NCBI GenBank assembly: GCA_024643325.1
Contig: JAHEND010000004.1
Span: 1 to 64,000, forward strand
Source: Sediminicola sp.
GTDB lineage: Bacteria; Bacteroidota; Bacteroidia; Flavobacteriales; Flavobacteriaceae
Direction: 5' to 3'
Length of the DNA stretch: 64,000 bases
In this document: piece after piece, positions 1-7,832 of the stretch
Numbering within the stretch: position 1 is the stretch's first letter
Layout of the letters: every line of letters starts with the position of its first letter
Made by a program: the position numbers and the translations under genes
The notes under the pieces: model-generated
What the model saw: the letters and a program-made list of their open reading frames with translations, nothing else
What the model was told of the DNA's origin: nothing
Databases searched by the model: none

Positions 1-2
1 CT

Positions 3-497
3 ATTGATCTCTCCGCTTTTGGTGAAAAATTTATTTGCCAAAAAGATGCTTTTTTATGTGCAGCTAAGGGTGTTTCTGTTGGAATTGAGTTTTCTAGAAA
101 GCTTGGTAGAGGGTTTTTTGGTGGAGAAGGTTTTATTATGCAAAAATTAGAAGGAGATGGTCTTGCTTTTATTCATGCCGGCGGAACAATTGCAAAAAAA
201 GAGCTTAAGGCTGGAGAAGTTTTAAAGGTAGACACGGGTTGTTTGGTTGGATTTACCCAAAACGTACAGTACGATATTAGTTTTGTGGGAGGTATTAAAA
301 ATACTTTGTTTGGAGGAGAAGGTTTGTTTTTCGCTTCTTTGCAAGGGCCAGGTACTGTGTATATACAATCATTACCTTTTAGTCGTTTGGCTAGTAGGGT
401 TTGGGCCGCTGCACCTAAAATGGGTGGAAAGGGAAAAGGAGAAGGCAGCCTTCTTGGCGGTATAGGAGATTTATTGGATGGAGACAATAGATTTTAA
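3..497 (+). CDS. AIM24 / TIGR00266 family protein (5' end outside window)
   Basis: The reading frame is open from base 3 with no start codon needed, so the gene begins upstream of the window; the first in-frame ATG (138) is internal. The visible 164 residues are glycine-rich beta repeats typical of the AIM24/TIGR00266 family, for example [10 protein letters not shown], then [13 protein letters not shown] and [15 protein letters not shown], ending in a low-complexity GKGKGEGS tail. The family forms a trimeric beta-helix-like fold. Its bacterial function is not settled, so none is assigned. The next gene is convergent on the minus strand, 39 bases away. Confidence 0.9.
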   Translation: MDLSAFGEKFICQKDAFLCAAKGVSVGIEFSRKLGRGFFGGEGFIMQKLEGDGLAFIHAGGTIAKKELKAGEVLKVDTGCLVGFTQNVQYDISFVGGIKNTLFGGEGLFFASLQGPGTVYIQSLPFSRLASRVWAAAPKMGGKGKGEGSLLGGIGDLLDGDNRF

Positions 498-536
498 TCG
501 TACAGTTTTGAAACCTAATAAAATAGGGTTTTTATA

Positions 537-1844
537 TTAATACTGATCTCTAATAGCCTCTAATACTATTTCCATTTCCTGTTTTATTTGACTACTTGGC
601 TTGGTGAAATGATTGTTCATATAGCTGAAAATTAGCGTTTTATTCTTTTTTGTGATTAAAAATCCACTGAGACAATAGGTATTTCCAAGACTGCCAGTCT
701 TTGCGTATATATAAGGTTTTTGCTCCCCTTTAAACCAGTTTTTTAGGGTGCCTTTTTCTCCTCCTATCGGGAAGAAATGAATTAGTTTATCCCAAGAATA
801 TTTTAGATACATCTTGTGGAGTACCTGAGTCATAGATAGCGGTGTAAATAAATTGTATCTAGACAGTCCGGAACCATCTACCCATCTAGGTTTTTGGACC
901 AAGTCTTTTAAACTTCCTTTTAATATATATTCTTGAATACTAGAGGCTTGCATGCTGTCTAAAGTGAACTCAGCAGCGCTAAGTAACAGTTGTTCTGCTA
1001 AAAAATTATCACTTACTTCCATCATTCGCTCTAATACACTGTCTCTTGAAATACCATAGGCTATTTCTGTTTTGCTTGTAAATTCTGGTGAGATAAAAAC
1101 CTCTTTTTTTAACAAATTACCAAGAAGAACTGCTGCTATACTATCCGAGGTTTTATAAGGTATTTCAAGAGACAATGATTCTTTTTCCGGCAGGTAAAAA
1201 ATATTCTTTTCTGCGCTTCTATAAAATTGATTTTCATTGTTTTTTCTTTTAACTAAAGCGGTAAATAGCTGGGGTTCTTGAATGGAGACAGTATCATTCT
1301 CAATCACACTAAATACGTTTCCATAAAGGGGTAAAGCTGCCCGCTCTGGAGCGTAATAAGTGTCGTAGTCTTCCCACGCCCAACCTGGCCCATATGGAAA
1401 ATCTAATAGCCTGTTTCCCACAATTCCAACGTGGGTATATTTCGCTAAGGCGCTGACTAAAGTGCTGTCTTTGAAAAAAGGATGAAATGGAGTTGGGTTT
1501 CCCATCCCTGCAATGAGTATAGAATCTATTCCTTTTTTCTGATATCTGAATAGAGGCATTTTTTCTGGGAGCAATTCAAGTGCTGTGTACAGGGTAAAAA
1601 TCTTTGTATTGCTGGCAGGAATAAAATATTGGCTTCCGTTTATATTAACTAGAGTATCATTCTTCTCTGGATCTATCACAATGAGTCCAGTCATTTGATT
1701 TTTAAAGTTTTTTCCTTTAAAATGCTTGTGTATGTTTTTTTGTTGCACCTTAACTGCGCCTCCGCATCCCACAATAAAACTGCCCATTAAAGCCATAAGA
1801 GCAATTATTTTTGTTTTTTCAATGAGGTAATTATAGTGACTCAT
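537..1844 (-). CDS. dacB: D-alanyl-D-alanine carboxypeptidase/endopeptidase, PBP4 type (peptidase S13)
   Basis: This penicillin-binding protein trims or cleaves peptidoglycan cross-links in the periplasm. All three active-site motifs are visible (numbered from the longest ATG at 1886): SNTK with Ser92 and Lys95, SDN at 292-294 and KTG at 396-398, plus the DGSGLSRYN box near 337-345 typical of S13 enzymes. I prefer the ATG at 1844 because it gives a compact lipoprotein signal ending GSFIVGC; ATGs at 1865 and 1886 would lengthen the n-region. The enzyme is probably anchored by the lipobox cysteine. It is divergent from the small gene at 1955. At about 435 residues it is near the usual length. 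Confidence 0.9.
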   Translation of the reverse strand: MSHYNYLIEKTKIIALMALMGSFIVGCGGAVKVQQKNIHKHFKGKNFKNQMTGLIVIDPEKNDTLVNINGSQYFIPASNTKIFTLYTALELLPEKMPLFRYQKKGIDSILIAGMGNPTPFHPFFKDSTLVSALAKYTHVGIVGNRLLDFPYGPGWAWEDYDTYYAPERAALPLYGNVFSVIENDTVSIQEPQLFTALVKRKNNENQFYRSAEKNIFYLPEKESLSLEIPYKTSDSIAAVLLGNLLKKEVFISPEFTSKTEIAYGISRDSVLERMMEVSDNFLAEQLLLSAAEFTLDSMQASSIQEYILKGSLKDLVQKPRWVDGSGLSRYNLFTPLSMTQVLHKMYLKYSWDKLIHFFPIGGEKGTLKNWFKGEQKPYIYAKTGSLGNTYCLSGFLITKKNKTLIFSYMNNHFTKPSSQIKQEMEIVLEAIRDQY

Positions 1845-1917
1845 GGCTTTGTATATTTTTAACATGAATGTAGTTGTTTTTAACATTTCTTATAAAATAT
1901 GACGTGTTTATTTGTGC

Positions 1918-1925
1918 TAAATTTG
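1918..1925 (+). promoter_or_regulatory. possible -7 promoter element for the small gene at 1955
   Basis: TAAATTTG matches the Bacteroidota -7 consensus TAnnTTTG and lies 29 bases ahead of the ATG at 1955. No good TTTG is found at the expected 19-base spacing, so this is only half a promoter. Confidence 0.35.
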
Positions 1926-1954
1926 AGTATGTTCAATTTAAATATAATAAACTT

Positions 1955-2164
1955 ATGGCTAGAGCAATGCTAGAGTATACCAAAATGGTGCTTCAAAAAG
2001 TGAGTTTCAATATCGGTTTATTTAGAAGAGAATTAAAAAAAGCTTCCAAAAGGCTTTTGCCCTATGAAATAGAAGAGTTAATTATTTGGCTCAAAGAATT
2101 TAGTAAAGAAAACCCCAAAGTGAAAACTACATTGATTTATTTAGAAAATAAGCGGTCCAGATAA
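1955..2164 (+). CDS. small basic conserved-looking protein, unknown function
   Basis: This encodes a 69-residue protein, MARAMLEYTKMV..., rich in Lys and Arg and predicted mostly helical. The open frame extends upstream to 1874, but the ATG at 1955 follows a -7 promoter element and avoids overlap with the dacB start, so I use it. I do not recognise a named domain; similar short soluble proteins are common in flavobacterial genomes, so it is probably real. It shares a bidirectional terminator with the convergent oxyR. No role can be assigned. Confidence 0.6.
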   Translation: MARAMLEYTKMVLQKVSFNIGLFRRELKKASKRLLPYEIEELIIWLKEFSKENPKVKTTLIYLENKRSR

Positions 2165-2195
2165 TACCTGATAAGGATTGTATAATTTGGTTAGT

Positions 2196-2225
2196 AAAAA
2201 AGAGGTCTTATAAGGCCTCTTTTTT
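2196..2225. terminator. bidirectional intrinsic terminator
   Basis: AAAAAAGAGG at 2196-2205 pairs with CCTCTTTTTT at 2216-2225. The A-run and T-run let it end both the + strand small gene and the minus-strand oxyR transcript. Confidence 0.8.
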
Positions 2226-2256
2226 ATTTGAAAATATCTTTTTTAGCTTCTTTAAA

Positions 2257-3198
2257 TTATTTTTTGTTTAAAGGACTAATGATCTTAACATCCTGAAAGG
2301 CTATTGCGCCACGGATAATATTAGAGATAGTTTCTTTAAGGGCTTCAGTGATTTGAATTTTTAAAGCCCTCTTATGGTATATAAGGCTTACCTCTCTTGC
2401 TGGAGATGGTGCTTTGAAATGTTTTAGGGCACTTTTTTTACTAGGTTCCAAGGCCAATGAATTTAAATAAGGAAGAAGTGTCATTCCTAATCCTTCATCC
2501 GATAAATTCAAAAGAGTTTCAAAACTACCACTTTGAATCTGAAAATGACTAAGGTCCAATTTTTTGTTAGCTTGACATAAATTTAAAATTCCATCTCTAA
2601 AGCAATGTCCATCTTTTAATAGTAAGATTTCAGAAAGATCAATATCTTCCTCAGTGAGTTCTTTTGCAGAAGCAAGTCTGTGGCTTTTAGGAACATAACC
2701 CACAAATGGTTCGTAGTATAGAGGGCGTTCTTCTAAATCTTCAATTTCTAGTGGTGTGGCTGCAATTGCAGCATCTATAGAGCCTTCTTTAAGACTTTCT
2801 ATGAGTTGGTCTGTATTTTGTTCTTTTATAATTAAATTGACCTCAGGATACTTTTCAATAAACGATTTTAGAAACATTGGTAGTAGAGTAGGCATAATAG
2901 TAGGAATTATACCTAAGGTAAATGGCCCACCTACATATCCTTTGTCTTGTGAAACAATATCTTTTATTCTCAATGCCTCATTCACAATGTTTTTTGCTTG
3001 TGCTACAATTTTTTCTCCAACTGTAGTAATGGTAAGTGGCTTTTTACTTCTGTCGAACAAGATAACATCTAACTCTTCTTCTAATTTCTGAACTTGCATA
3101 CTCAGTGTAGGCTGAGTGACAAAACTTTTTTCTGCAGCTAGTGTAAAATTTTTATATTCTGCTACAGCTAATACGTATTGGAGTTGGGTGATGGTCAT
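2257..3198 (-). CDS. oxyR: OxyR-type LysR transcriptional regulator, hydrogen peroxide sensor
   Basis: This 313-residue LysR protein has an N-terminal winged helix-turn-helix (about 1-60, with TLAAEKSFVTQPTLSMQVQKLE) and a substrate-binding-like sensor domain. The segment GHCFRDGILNLC places cysteines at 199 and 208, the same numbering as the redox pair of E. coli OxyR, which form a disulfide when oxidised by peroxide. It is therefore a peroxide-responsive activator. It is last in a tight minus-strand run (helicase, rluF, paiB-like, oxyR) with a 29-base gap to the paiB-like gene. No catalase or Dps target is in the window. Confidence 0.93.
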   Translation of the reverse strand: MTITQLQYVLAVAEYKNFTLAAEKSFVTQPTLSMQVQKLEEELDVILFDRSKKPLTITTVGEKIVAQAKNIVNEALRIKDIVSQDKGYVGGPFTLGIIPTIMPTLLPMFLKSFIEKYPEVNLIIKEQNTDQLIESLKEGSIDAAIAATPLEIEDLEERPLYYEPFVGYVPKSHRLASAKELTEEDIDLSEILLLKDGHCFRDGILNLCQANKKLDLSHFQIQSGSFETLLNLSDEGLGMTLLPYLNSLALEPSKKSALKHFKAPSPAREVSLIYHKRALKIQITEALKETISNIIRGAIAFQDVKIISPLNKK

Positions 3199-3227
3199 GA
3201 TATGATTTAAACCGTAAAGTTAAAAAA

Positions 3228-3851
3228 CTATTTTGAAGGGGAATGGTTTGCTTTTTTCATGGCATTTGAGATCTCGATAGCTTGAAAATTATTCTTTTTC
3301 GCTAGTTCGCTTTCAATGGATTGATGGTCTTCTTTTCTAGTTTGTGATAATTTGTAAGCTCCTTCTAATGTGTTAATTGAAATAGTGAAACCTATAACTC
3401 CTTTGTATTGATTCATTGTTTCTGGACGCATTTTTGACAGATCTACAGGATTCTTTTCATGCTTTTCATGCTGAGCAACCAATTCATGTAATGAGTCTAA
3501 AAGTGCATTGTCAGATTGAATTGAAACAGATCCATAGGCGTGAACTGTAATATAATTCCATGTAGGTACTTCTTCTTCTTTATACCAGGAAGAAGAAATA
3601 TAATGCTGAGGTCCATTAAAGATAATTAACACAGACATTGAATTTTTCAATAATTCTGCTATTTGATTTTTTTTAGAGAGGTGACCTACAAGATGGTATC
3701 CATCTTCAGGGGATCCTTTGACCATAAATGGAATATGCGACGCAATAGGAGCATTCTCTCCTTGAATAACTAGAATACCGAACGGGTTTTCATGAATAAA
3801 ACCTATAAGTTCCTCTTCGTTTTCATTTTTGTAGTGATCTGGAATATACAT
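3228..3851 (-). CDS. PaiB-like FMN-binding negative transcriptional regulator
   Basis: This 207-residue protein starts MYIPDHYKNENEEELIGFI, typical of the PaiB family, which has a split-barrel FMN-binding fold. PaiB in Bacillus represses sporulation and protease genes, but most homologues are uncharacterised and may be flavin-binding proteins of other function. Visible family marks include APIASHIPF and SSSWYKEEEVPTWNYITVHAYG. It begins 5 bases after rluF ends and precedes oxyR, so it is probably cotranscribed with both. Family assignment is firm; the regulatory role is inferred from the family name only. Confidence 0.88.
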   Translation of the reverse strand: MYIPDHYKNENEEELIGFIHENPFGILVIQGENAPIASHIPFMVKGSPEDGYHLVGHLSKKNQIAELLKNSMSVLIIFNGPQHYISSSWYKEEEVPTWNYITVHAYGSVSIQSDNALLDSLHELVAQHEKHEKNPVDLSKMRPETMNQYKGVIGFTISINTLEGAYKLSQTRKEDHQSIESELAKKNNFQAIEISNAMKKANHSPSK

Positions 3852-3856
3852 GCGTA

Positions 3857-4588
3857 TTAGTTATCAGTTTTTGTAGAATCTTCTAATAAACTATTTAGTT
3901 CTCTGAGTTCCTCTGGGCTAAAATCTCTCCATTTTCCCACAGGTACATCTAAAGAGATGTTCATTATCCTAACTCTTTTTAATTGTTGCACTTCATAGCC
4001 AAGGTATTCACACATGCGTCTTATTTGCCTATTAAGTCCTTGGGTTAAGACAATTTTAAATGTGAAGCTATTTATAGCAGTAACATTACATTGTCTTGTA
4101 ACAGTATCTAAAATGGGTACCCCTTGACTCATTTTTGAAATAAAATCTGGGGTGATTCTTTTGTTTACAGTAACCACATATTCTTTTTCATGATGGTTCC
4201 TTGCCCTTAAAATTTTATTGACAATGTCTCCATCACTGGTTAGAAAAATTAGGCCTTCGCTTGGTTTATCTAATCTTCCAATGGGAAATATTCTTTTGGG
4301 ATAATTTATAAAATCAATGATGTTGTCTTTTTCTACCCTTTTATCTGTAGTACAAACAATCCCGACGGGTTTATTGAAAATTAAATAAACGTGTTCTGTT
4401 TCTTTTTTACCTACTTCAATTCCATCTACAGCAACCATGTCTCCTTCCTGAATCTTAGTACCCATTTCAGGAACTACACCATTAATGGTTACTCTAGCTT
4501 CTTCTATTAGTTTGTCTGCACCCCTTCTAGAGCAATAACCAATTTCACTTAAGTATTTATTTATTCTAGTGCCTGTAGTAGGATTCAT
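3857..4588 (-). CDS. rluF: 23S rRNA pseudouridine(2604) synthase RluF
   Basis: This 243-residue enzyme isomerises a uridine in 23S rRNA. It has an N-terminal S4 RNA-binding domain (about 7-65: TRINKYLSEIGYCSRRGADKL) followed by the RsuA/RluB/E/F catalytic domain. The catalytic aspartate is Asp107 in GRLDKPSEGL. The C-terminal NRQIRRMCEYLGYEVQQLKR is the conserved RluF-like basic motif. The start ATG is 30 bases after the helicase gene ends, which suggests one transcript for RNA-related functions. RluF versus RluB/E is judged from the overall sequence and is likely but not proven. Confidence 0.88.
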   Translation of the reverse strand: MNPTTGTRINKYLSEIGYCSRRGADKLIEEARVTINGVVPEMGTKIQEGDMVAVDGIEVGKKETEHVYLIFNKPVGIVCTTDKRVEKDNIIDFINYPKRIFPIGRLDKPSEGLIFLTSDGDIVNKILRARNHHEKEYVVTVNKRITPDFISKMSQGVPILDTVTRQCNVTAINSFTFKIVLTQGLNRQIRRMCEYLGYEVQQLKRVRIMNISLDVPVGKWRDFSPEELRELNSLLEDSTKTDN

Positions 4589-4618
4589 GTGAAAAATTGA
4601 AGTATAAAAATAAACAAT

Positions 4619-5905
4619 TTATGAATTTCTACGAGAACCATTTGATTTTCTCTGAGGTCTCTGACCTCTTTGGTTGTCTCTTCCTCCTTGTGGTATTCTA
4701 GATCTATTTTGATTGGAGGCTGCCTTTTTTCCACCACTTTTAGAGAATTGTTTTTTCTGTAGTTCTCCCTCAAGACTTTCGTTTTCAAACTCATGTCCTT
4801 TAATCACAGGAACATCCTGTTTAATGAGTTTTTGAATATCTTGTAAATACGGAATTTCAGTTTCGTCGCAAAATGAAATAGCAACACCACTAGCACTAGC
4901 CCTTCCGGTCCTTCCTATCCTATGAACATAAGTTTCAGGAACATTGGGGAGTTCATAGTTAATCACTAAAGAAAGTTGGTCTATATCTATTCCTCTTGCT
5001 GCAATATCAGTAGCCACTAGAACGTTTAGTTTACCTTCTTTAAAACCTTCTAATGCCTTTTGTCTTGCTGCCTGTGATTTATTGCCATGTATCGCAGCCC
5101 CTTTAATCCCGTATTTGTCTAATTTTTTAACAATATTGTTAGCACCGTGTTTTGTCCTCGAAAATACGAGTACTGCAGGTGCCTCAGATTGTTCTACCAA
5201 TGAGGCTAAGAGTTTGATTTTATTTTCTTTATCTACAAAATAAATTCCTTGCGTTATTTTTTCTGCTGTAGCTTGTTCTGGCTTGATGGTAATTCTCTGA
5301 GGATTTCCTAATATCTGACCAGATAATTGCACAATACTTTGTGGCATAGTGGCAGAAAAGAATAAGGATTGCCTTTGCGCTGGAAGCTTTGCGATTATTT
5401 TTTTTATATCATGAATAAACCCCATGTCTAGCATCTGATCTGCCTCATCTAAAATGGCGTATTCAATATTTTTCAGGCTTATAAATCCCTGATTCATAAG
5501 ATCTAATAGTCTACCGGGAGTAGCAATTAAAATATCTGGTTTTTTTCTTAGTGCATCTGTTTGTTTTCCTTGTTTTACCCCACCAAAAATTACTTGAGTC
5601 TTAAGCTCAGTGAAATGTGTGTAAGATTTAAAATTTTCTTCAATCTGTATGGCCAATTCCCTTGTAGGAGTAACTACAAGCACTTTAATAAAACTATTTT
5701 TTGAAGTACTAGAAAGTAATCTTTCTATAATTGGTATAGCAAATGCGGCTGTTTTTCCAGTTCCTGTTTGTGCACAACCCAATAAATCTTCACCTTTGAG
5801 GACAATTGGAATAGCTTTTTCTTGAATTGGGGTTGGGGTATTGTAGTCTAAACGATCTAAAGCGTCTAGAAGTGGCTTAGATAGCCCGAGTTCTTTAAAA
5901 GTCAT
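4619..5905 (-). CDS. rhlE: DEAD-box ATP-dependent RNA helicase, RhlE type
   Basis: This 428-residue helicase unwinds RNA in ribosome assembly or decay. Motifs appear in order: Q motif (TPTPIQEKAIP), motif I AQTGTGKT (about 45-52), PTRELA (80-85), TPGR (129-132), DEAD (153-156), SAT (184-186), ARGID and HRIGRTGRA. The C-terminal tail from about residue 370 is basic, Gln/Arg/Ser-rich and probably disordered, as in RhlE proteins. It heads the rluF-paiB-oxyR run. A second DEAD-box gene with a different tail lies at 61707-63626. Confidence 0.93.
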   Translation of the reverse strand: MTFKELGLSKPLLDALDRLDYNTPTPIQEKAIPIVLKGEDLLGCAQTGTGKTAAFAIPIIERLLSSTSKNSFIKVLVVTPTRELAIQIEENFKSYTHFTELKTQVIFGGVKQGKQTDALRKKPDILIATPGRLLDLMNQGFISLKNIEYAILDEADQMLDMGFIHDIKKIIAKLPAQRQSLFFSATMPQSIVQLSGQILGNPQRITIKPEQATAEKITQGIYFVDKENKIKLLASLVEQSEAPAVLVFSRTKHGANNIVKKLDKYGIKGAAIHGNKSQAARQKALEGFKEGKLNVLVATDIAARGIDIDQLSLVINYELPNVPETYVHRIGRTGRASASGVAISFCDETEIPYLQDIQKLIKQDVPVIKGHEFENESLEGELQKKQFSKSGGKKAASNQNRSRIPQGGRDNQRGQRPQRKSNGSRRNS

Positions 5906-6006
5906 ATATAATTATAAGTTGCAAAGATATGGCTAATATTCCCAATTCATCTTCAAAAAACTACAATTGGGTAAATAGCTTTTTTTAATTTGAGTATAAA
6001 ATAAAA

Positions 6007-7194
6007 TTAGGGAATTCTATTATCGTCAAAAGCGCTCGGAAGTAGCTTAGGAATTAGCTTTATAAAAATGGGTAAAAGCATAGCTCCTCCTGGAAGTATG
6101 AAAATAGCCAGAGAGGGAATACTTTTAAAAATATCTAGAAGCTGCTCTTGTATTTTCTTTTTTTCTTGAGCAGATAAATCACTGTGAGTAGATTTTGTAA
6201 TTAAGCACACCAATTCTTGGCTTCCTTTAATTTCTTTTTGCAGCCTCTTACTGTTTCTAAGAATTAATTTATTCACTAAAAAGGAGAGGTTTTCATAGAG
6301 CTGTTCTCCTGTTGCCATAGTTTTAAGCCCTGGAATTTGTTTTTTGTTAAGCTCTATGAATGTTTTTAAATCAGAGAGTTCTAAGTGAATTCTTTTGGGA
6401 GAGACCCTTAATAACTCCGCAGTGAAGTTTATATAATTTGAAAGATTATTTTCATCTTCTTTATTTGGCAGGATATTTAAGGAACTGATGATTATTAGGT
6501 ATTGAACTTCTTCAGTAGATAAATGAAAATCATTTCTATTTGTAGGTAAAAGTTTGTGCTCTTTTAAGAGCATTGATTTTTGAAATAGTTCTATTTGATT
6601 TTTTTCGCATTTAAAGAGCTCTATTGATTTTTCGATTAATAAAATACCTATTTTTTCTATTTGTTGTAAAGCAGGCACATAATGATCAGGATCAGACAAG
6701 AAACGTTTAAACCCTAAATAATCAATAGTTAAATATGGATTTAAAGAAAAATTCCCAAAAGTTTTATGAATGATATTGGCTTCAATAAAAACCCTTTGAT
6801 CAATTATGCGAGCTACTATTTCATCTTTTTTTGTCTCCCCTAAGAACCCTTCAAAGAGTGATTTTTTGACACTATTTAAACCTTTATAGTATGAAGTAAT
6901 TTGTTCTAAAAACAGATTAAAATCTCTTATTTTCTCTGTGTTTTCTTTTGTCGAGTTGCTATTGTAATAGGCTACGTAGGCACTATACATAGCATAAATA
7001 AGATTTATTTTTGTGCGTTCGTCAATAGAGGCCTCATGTTCAGTTATAATAAACTTCGGTATAGCTATATTAAATCCATACAGAAAACCTAGCGTCTTTA
7101 ATTGATTAAATAATGCCATGTTCTCAAAGAGAAATGTTTGGTCTTTGAGAACATGGCCAAATTTTGTGACCCAACCTGAAGCAGATGGATTCAT
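6007..7194 (-). CDS. LETM1-related biofilm-associated protein
   Basis: This 395-residue protein is mostly helical and charged. It ends in a hydrophobic segment (about 360-388, IFILPGGAMLLPIFIKLIPKL then LPSAF) that closely resembles the start of the LETM1 domain of mitochondrial inner-membrane cation/proton exchange proteins. Here the match is at the extreme C-terminus, so the rest of the LETM1 domain is absent. Flavobacterial homologues carry the name LETM1-related biofilm-associated protein; the function is essentially unknown. Only one membrane-compatible segment is seen. The gene starts 22 bases after the sodC stop region and may be cotranscribed with sodC. Confidence 0.78.
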   Translation of the reverse strand: MNPSASGWVTKFGHVLKDQTFLFENMALFNQLKTLGFLYGFNIAIPKFIITEHEASIDERTKINLIYAMYSAYVAYYNSNSTKENTEKIRDFNLFLEQITSYYKGLNSVKKSLFEGFLGETKKDEIVARIIDQRVFIEANIIHKTFGNFSLNPYLTIDYLGFKRFLSDPDHYVPALQQIEKIGILLIEKSIELFKCEKNQIELFQKSMLLKEHKLLPTNRNDFHLSTEEVQYLIIISSLNILPNKEDENNLSNYINFTAELLRVSPKRIHLELSDLKTFIELNKKQIPGLKTMATGEQLYENLSFLVNKLILRNSKRLQKEIKGSQELVCLITKSTHSDLSAQEKKKIQEQLLDIFKSIPSLAIFILPGGAMLLPIFIKLIPKLLPSAFDDNRIP

Positions 7195-7216
7195 TAAATT
7201 TCTTTAAGGATGTATA

Positions 7217-7780
7217 TTATTCAATAATTCCCGTACAACTAATTCTATCACCTGCAGCTCCACTTGGTTGAGAGACTAAGTCGTCTTCTCCTTGGTGCAC
7301 TATTACAGCCTTTCCAATAATGTTTTTAGTAGGGTCTTCTCCTCCTAAACTCCATAGATCTGTCATAAAGTGTACTGTAGCATTTCCATCTGCATCTGCG
7401 GTGAAATTACCAATATCTCCTCTGTGAAAGCCCTCCTCAGCTCCCCAGGCTCCATGAGGCTCAAAAGTAGGGTTCCAATGCCCTCCAGTAGATTTTCCGT
7501 CTTCAGAAGAGCAATCTGCTGTTTCATGCAGGTGAATGGCATGTTCTCCTGGTGTTAAGCCAGATAAATAAGCCATCATCATCACTTGCCCATTATTTTC
7601 TTGGGAGAAAGTAACGGTTCCTTTTACCTCTGACCCACTCTTAGGAGTCATTTCAAAGGAAATTTTAGTTACTTCCTGAGCTACTGCCTCTATTTCAGTG
7701 GCGCTTTCTGCTTGTTTTGGTTTGTCCTTACAGGATAAAAGTCCCAATATTATTGCAGTAGTGTATAAAATTTTTTTCAT
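7217..7780 (-). CDS. sodC: Cu/Zn superoxide dismutase lipoprotein
   Basis: This 187-residue protein has a lipoprotein signal (MKKILYTTAIILGLLSC, lipid Cys17) and a complete SodC domain. By alignment with the family, copper ligands are His83, His85, His101 and His162, zinc ligands are His101, His109, His119 and Asp122, the disulfide is Cys90-Cys182 and the active-site Arg is 179. It dismutes superoxide outside the cytoplasm, probably anchored to a membrane. The signal is followed by a short acidic linker. It is not adjacent to oxyR but lies in the same 5-kb region; co-regulation is unproven. Confidence 0.95.
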   Translation of the reverse strand: MKKILYTTAIILGLLSCKDKPKQAESATEIEAVAQEVTKISFEMTPKSGSEVKGTVTFSQENNGQVMMMAYLSGLTPGEHAIHLHETADCSSEDGKSTGGHWNPTFEPHGAWGAEEGFHRGDIGNFTADADGNATVHFMTDLWSLGGEDPTKNIIGKAVIVHQGEDDLVSQPSGAAGDRISCTGIIE

Positions 7781-7832
7781 AAGATAGTTTTTAAAGGGTT
7801 TGTTTTAAGTTAGAGTTAATTTCTGATAGATA

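Noticed and set aside
1874-2164. Longer frame from 1874 for the small gene
   Set aside because: The extra 27 residues lie across the promoter region and overlap the dacB start; ATG 1955 fits better.
4585-4794. Short minus-strand frame over the rhlE-like C-terminus
   Set aside because: It is a shadow of the helicase's tail in another frame, with no independent support.
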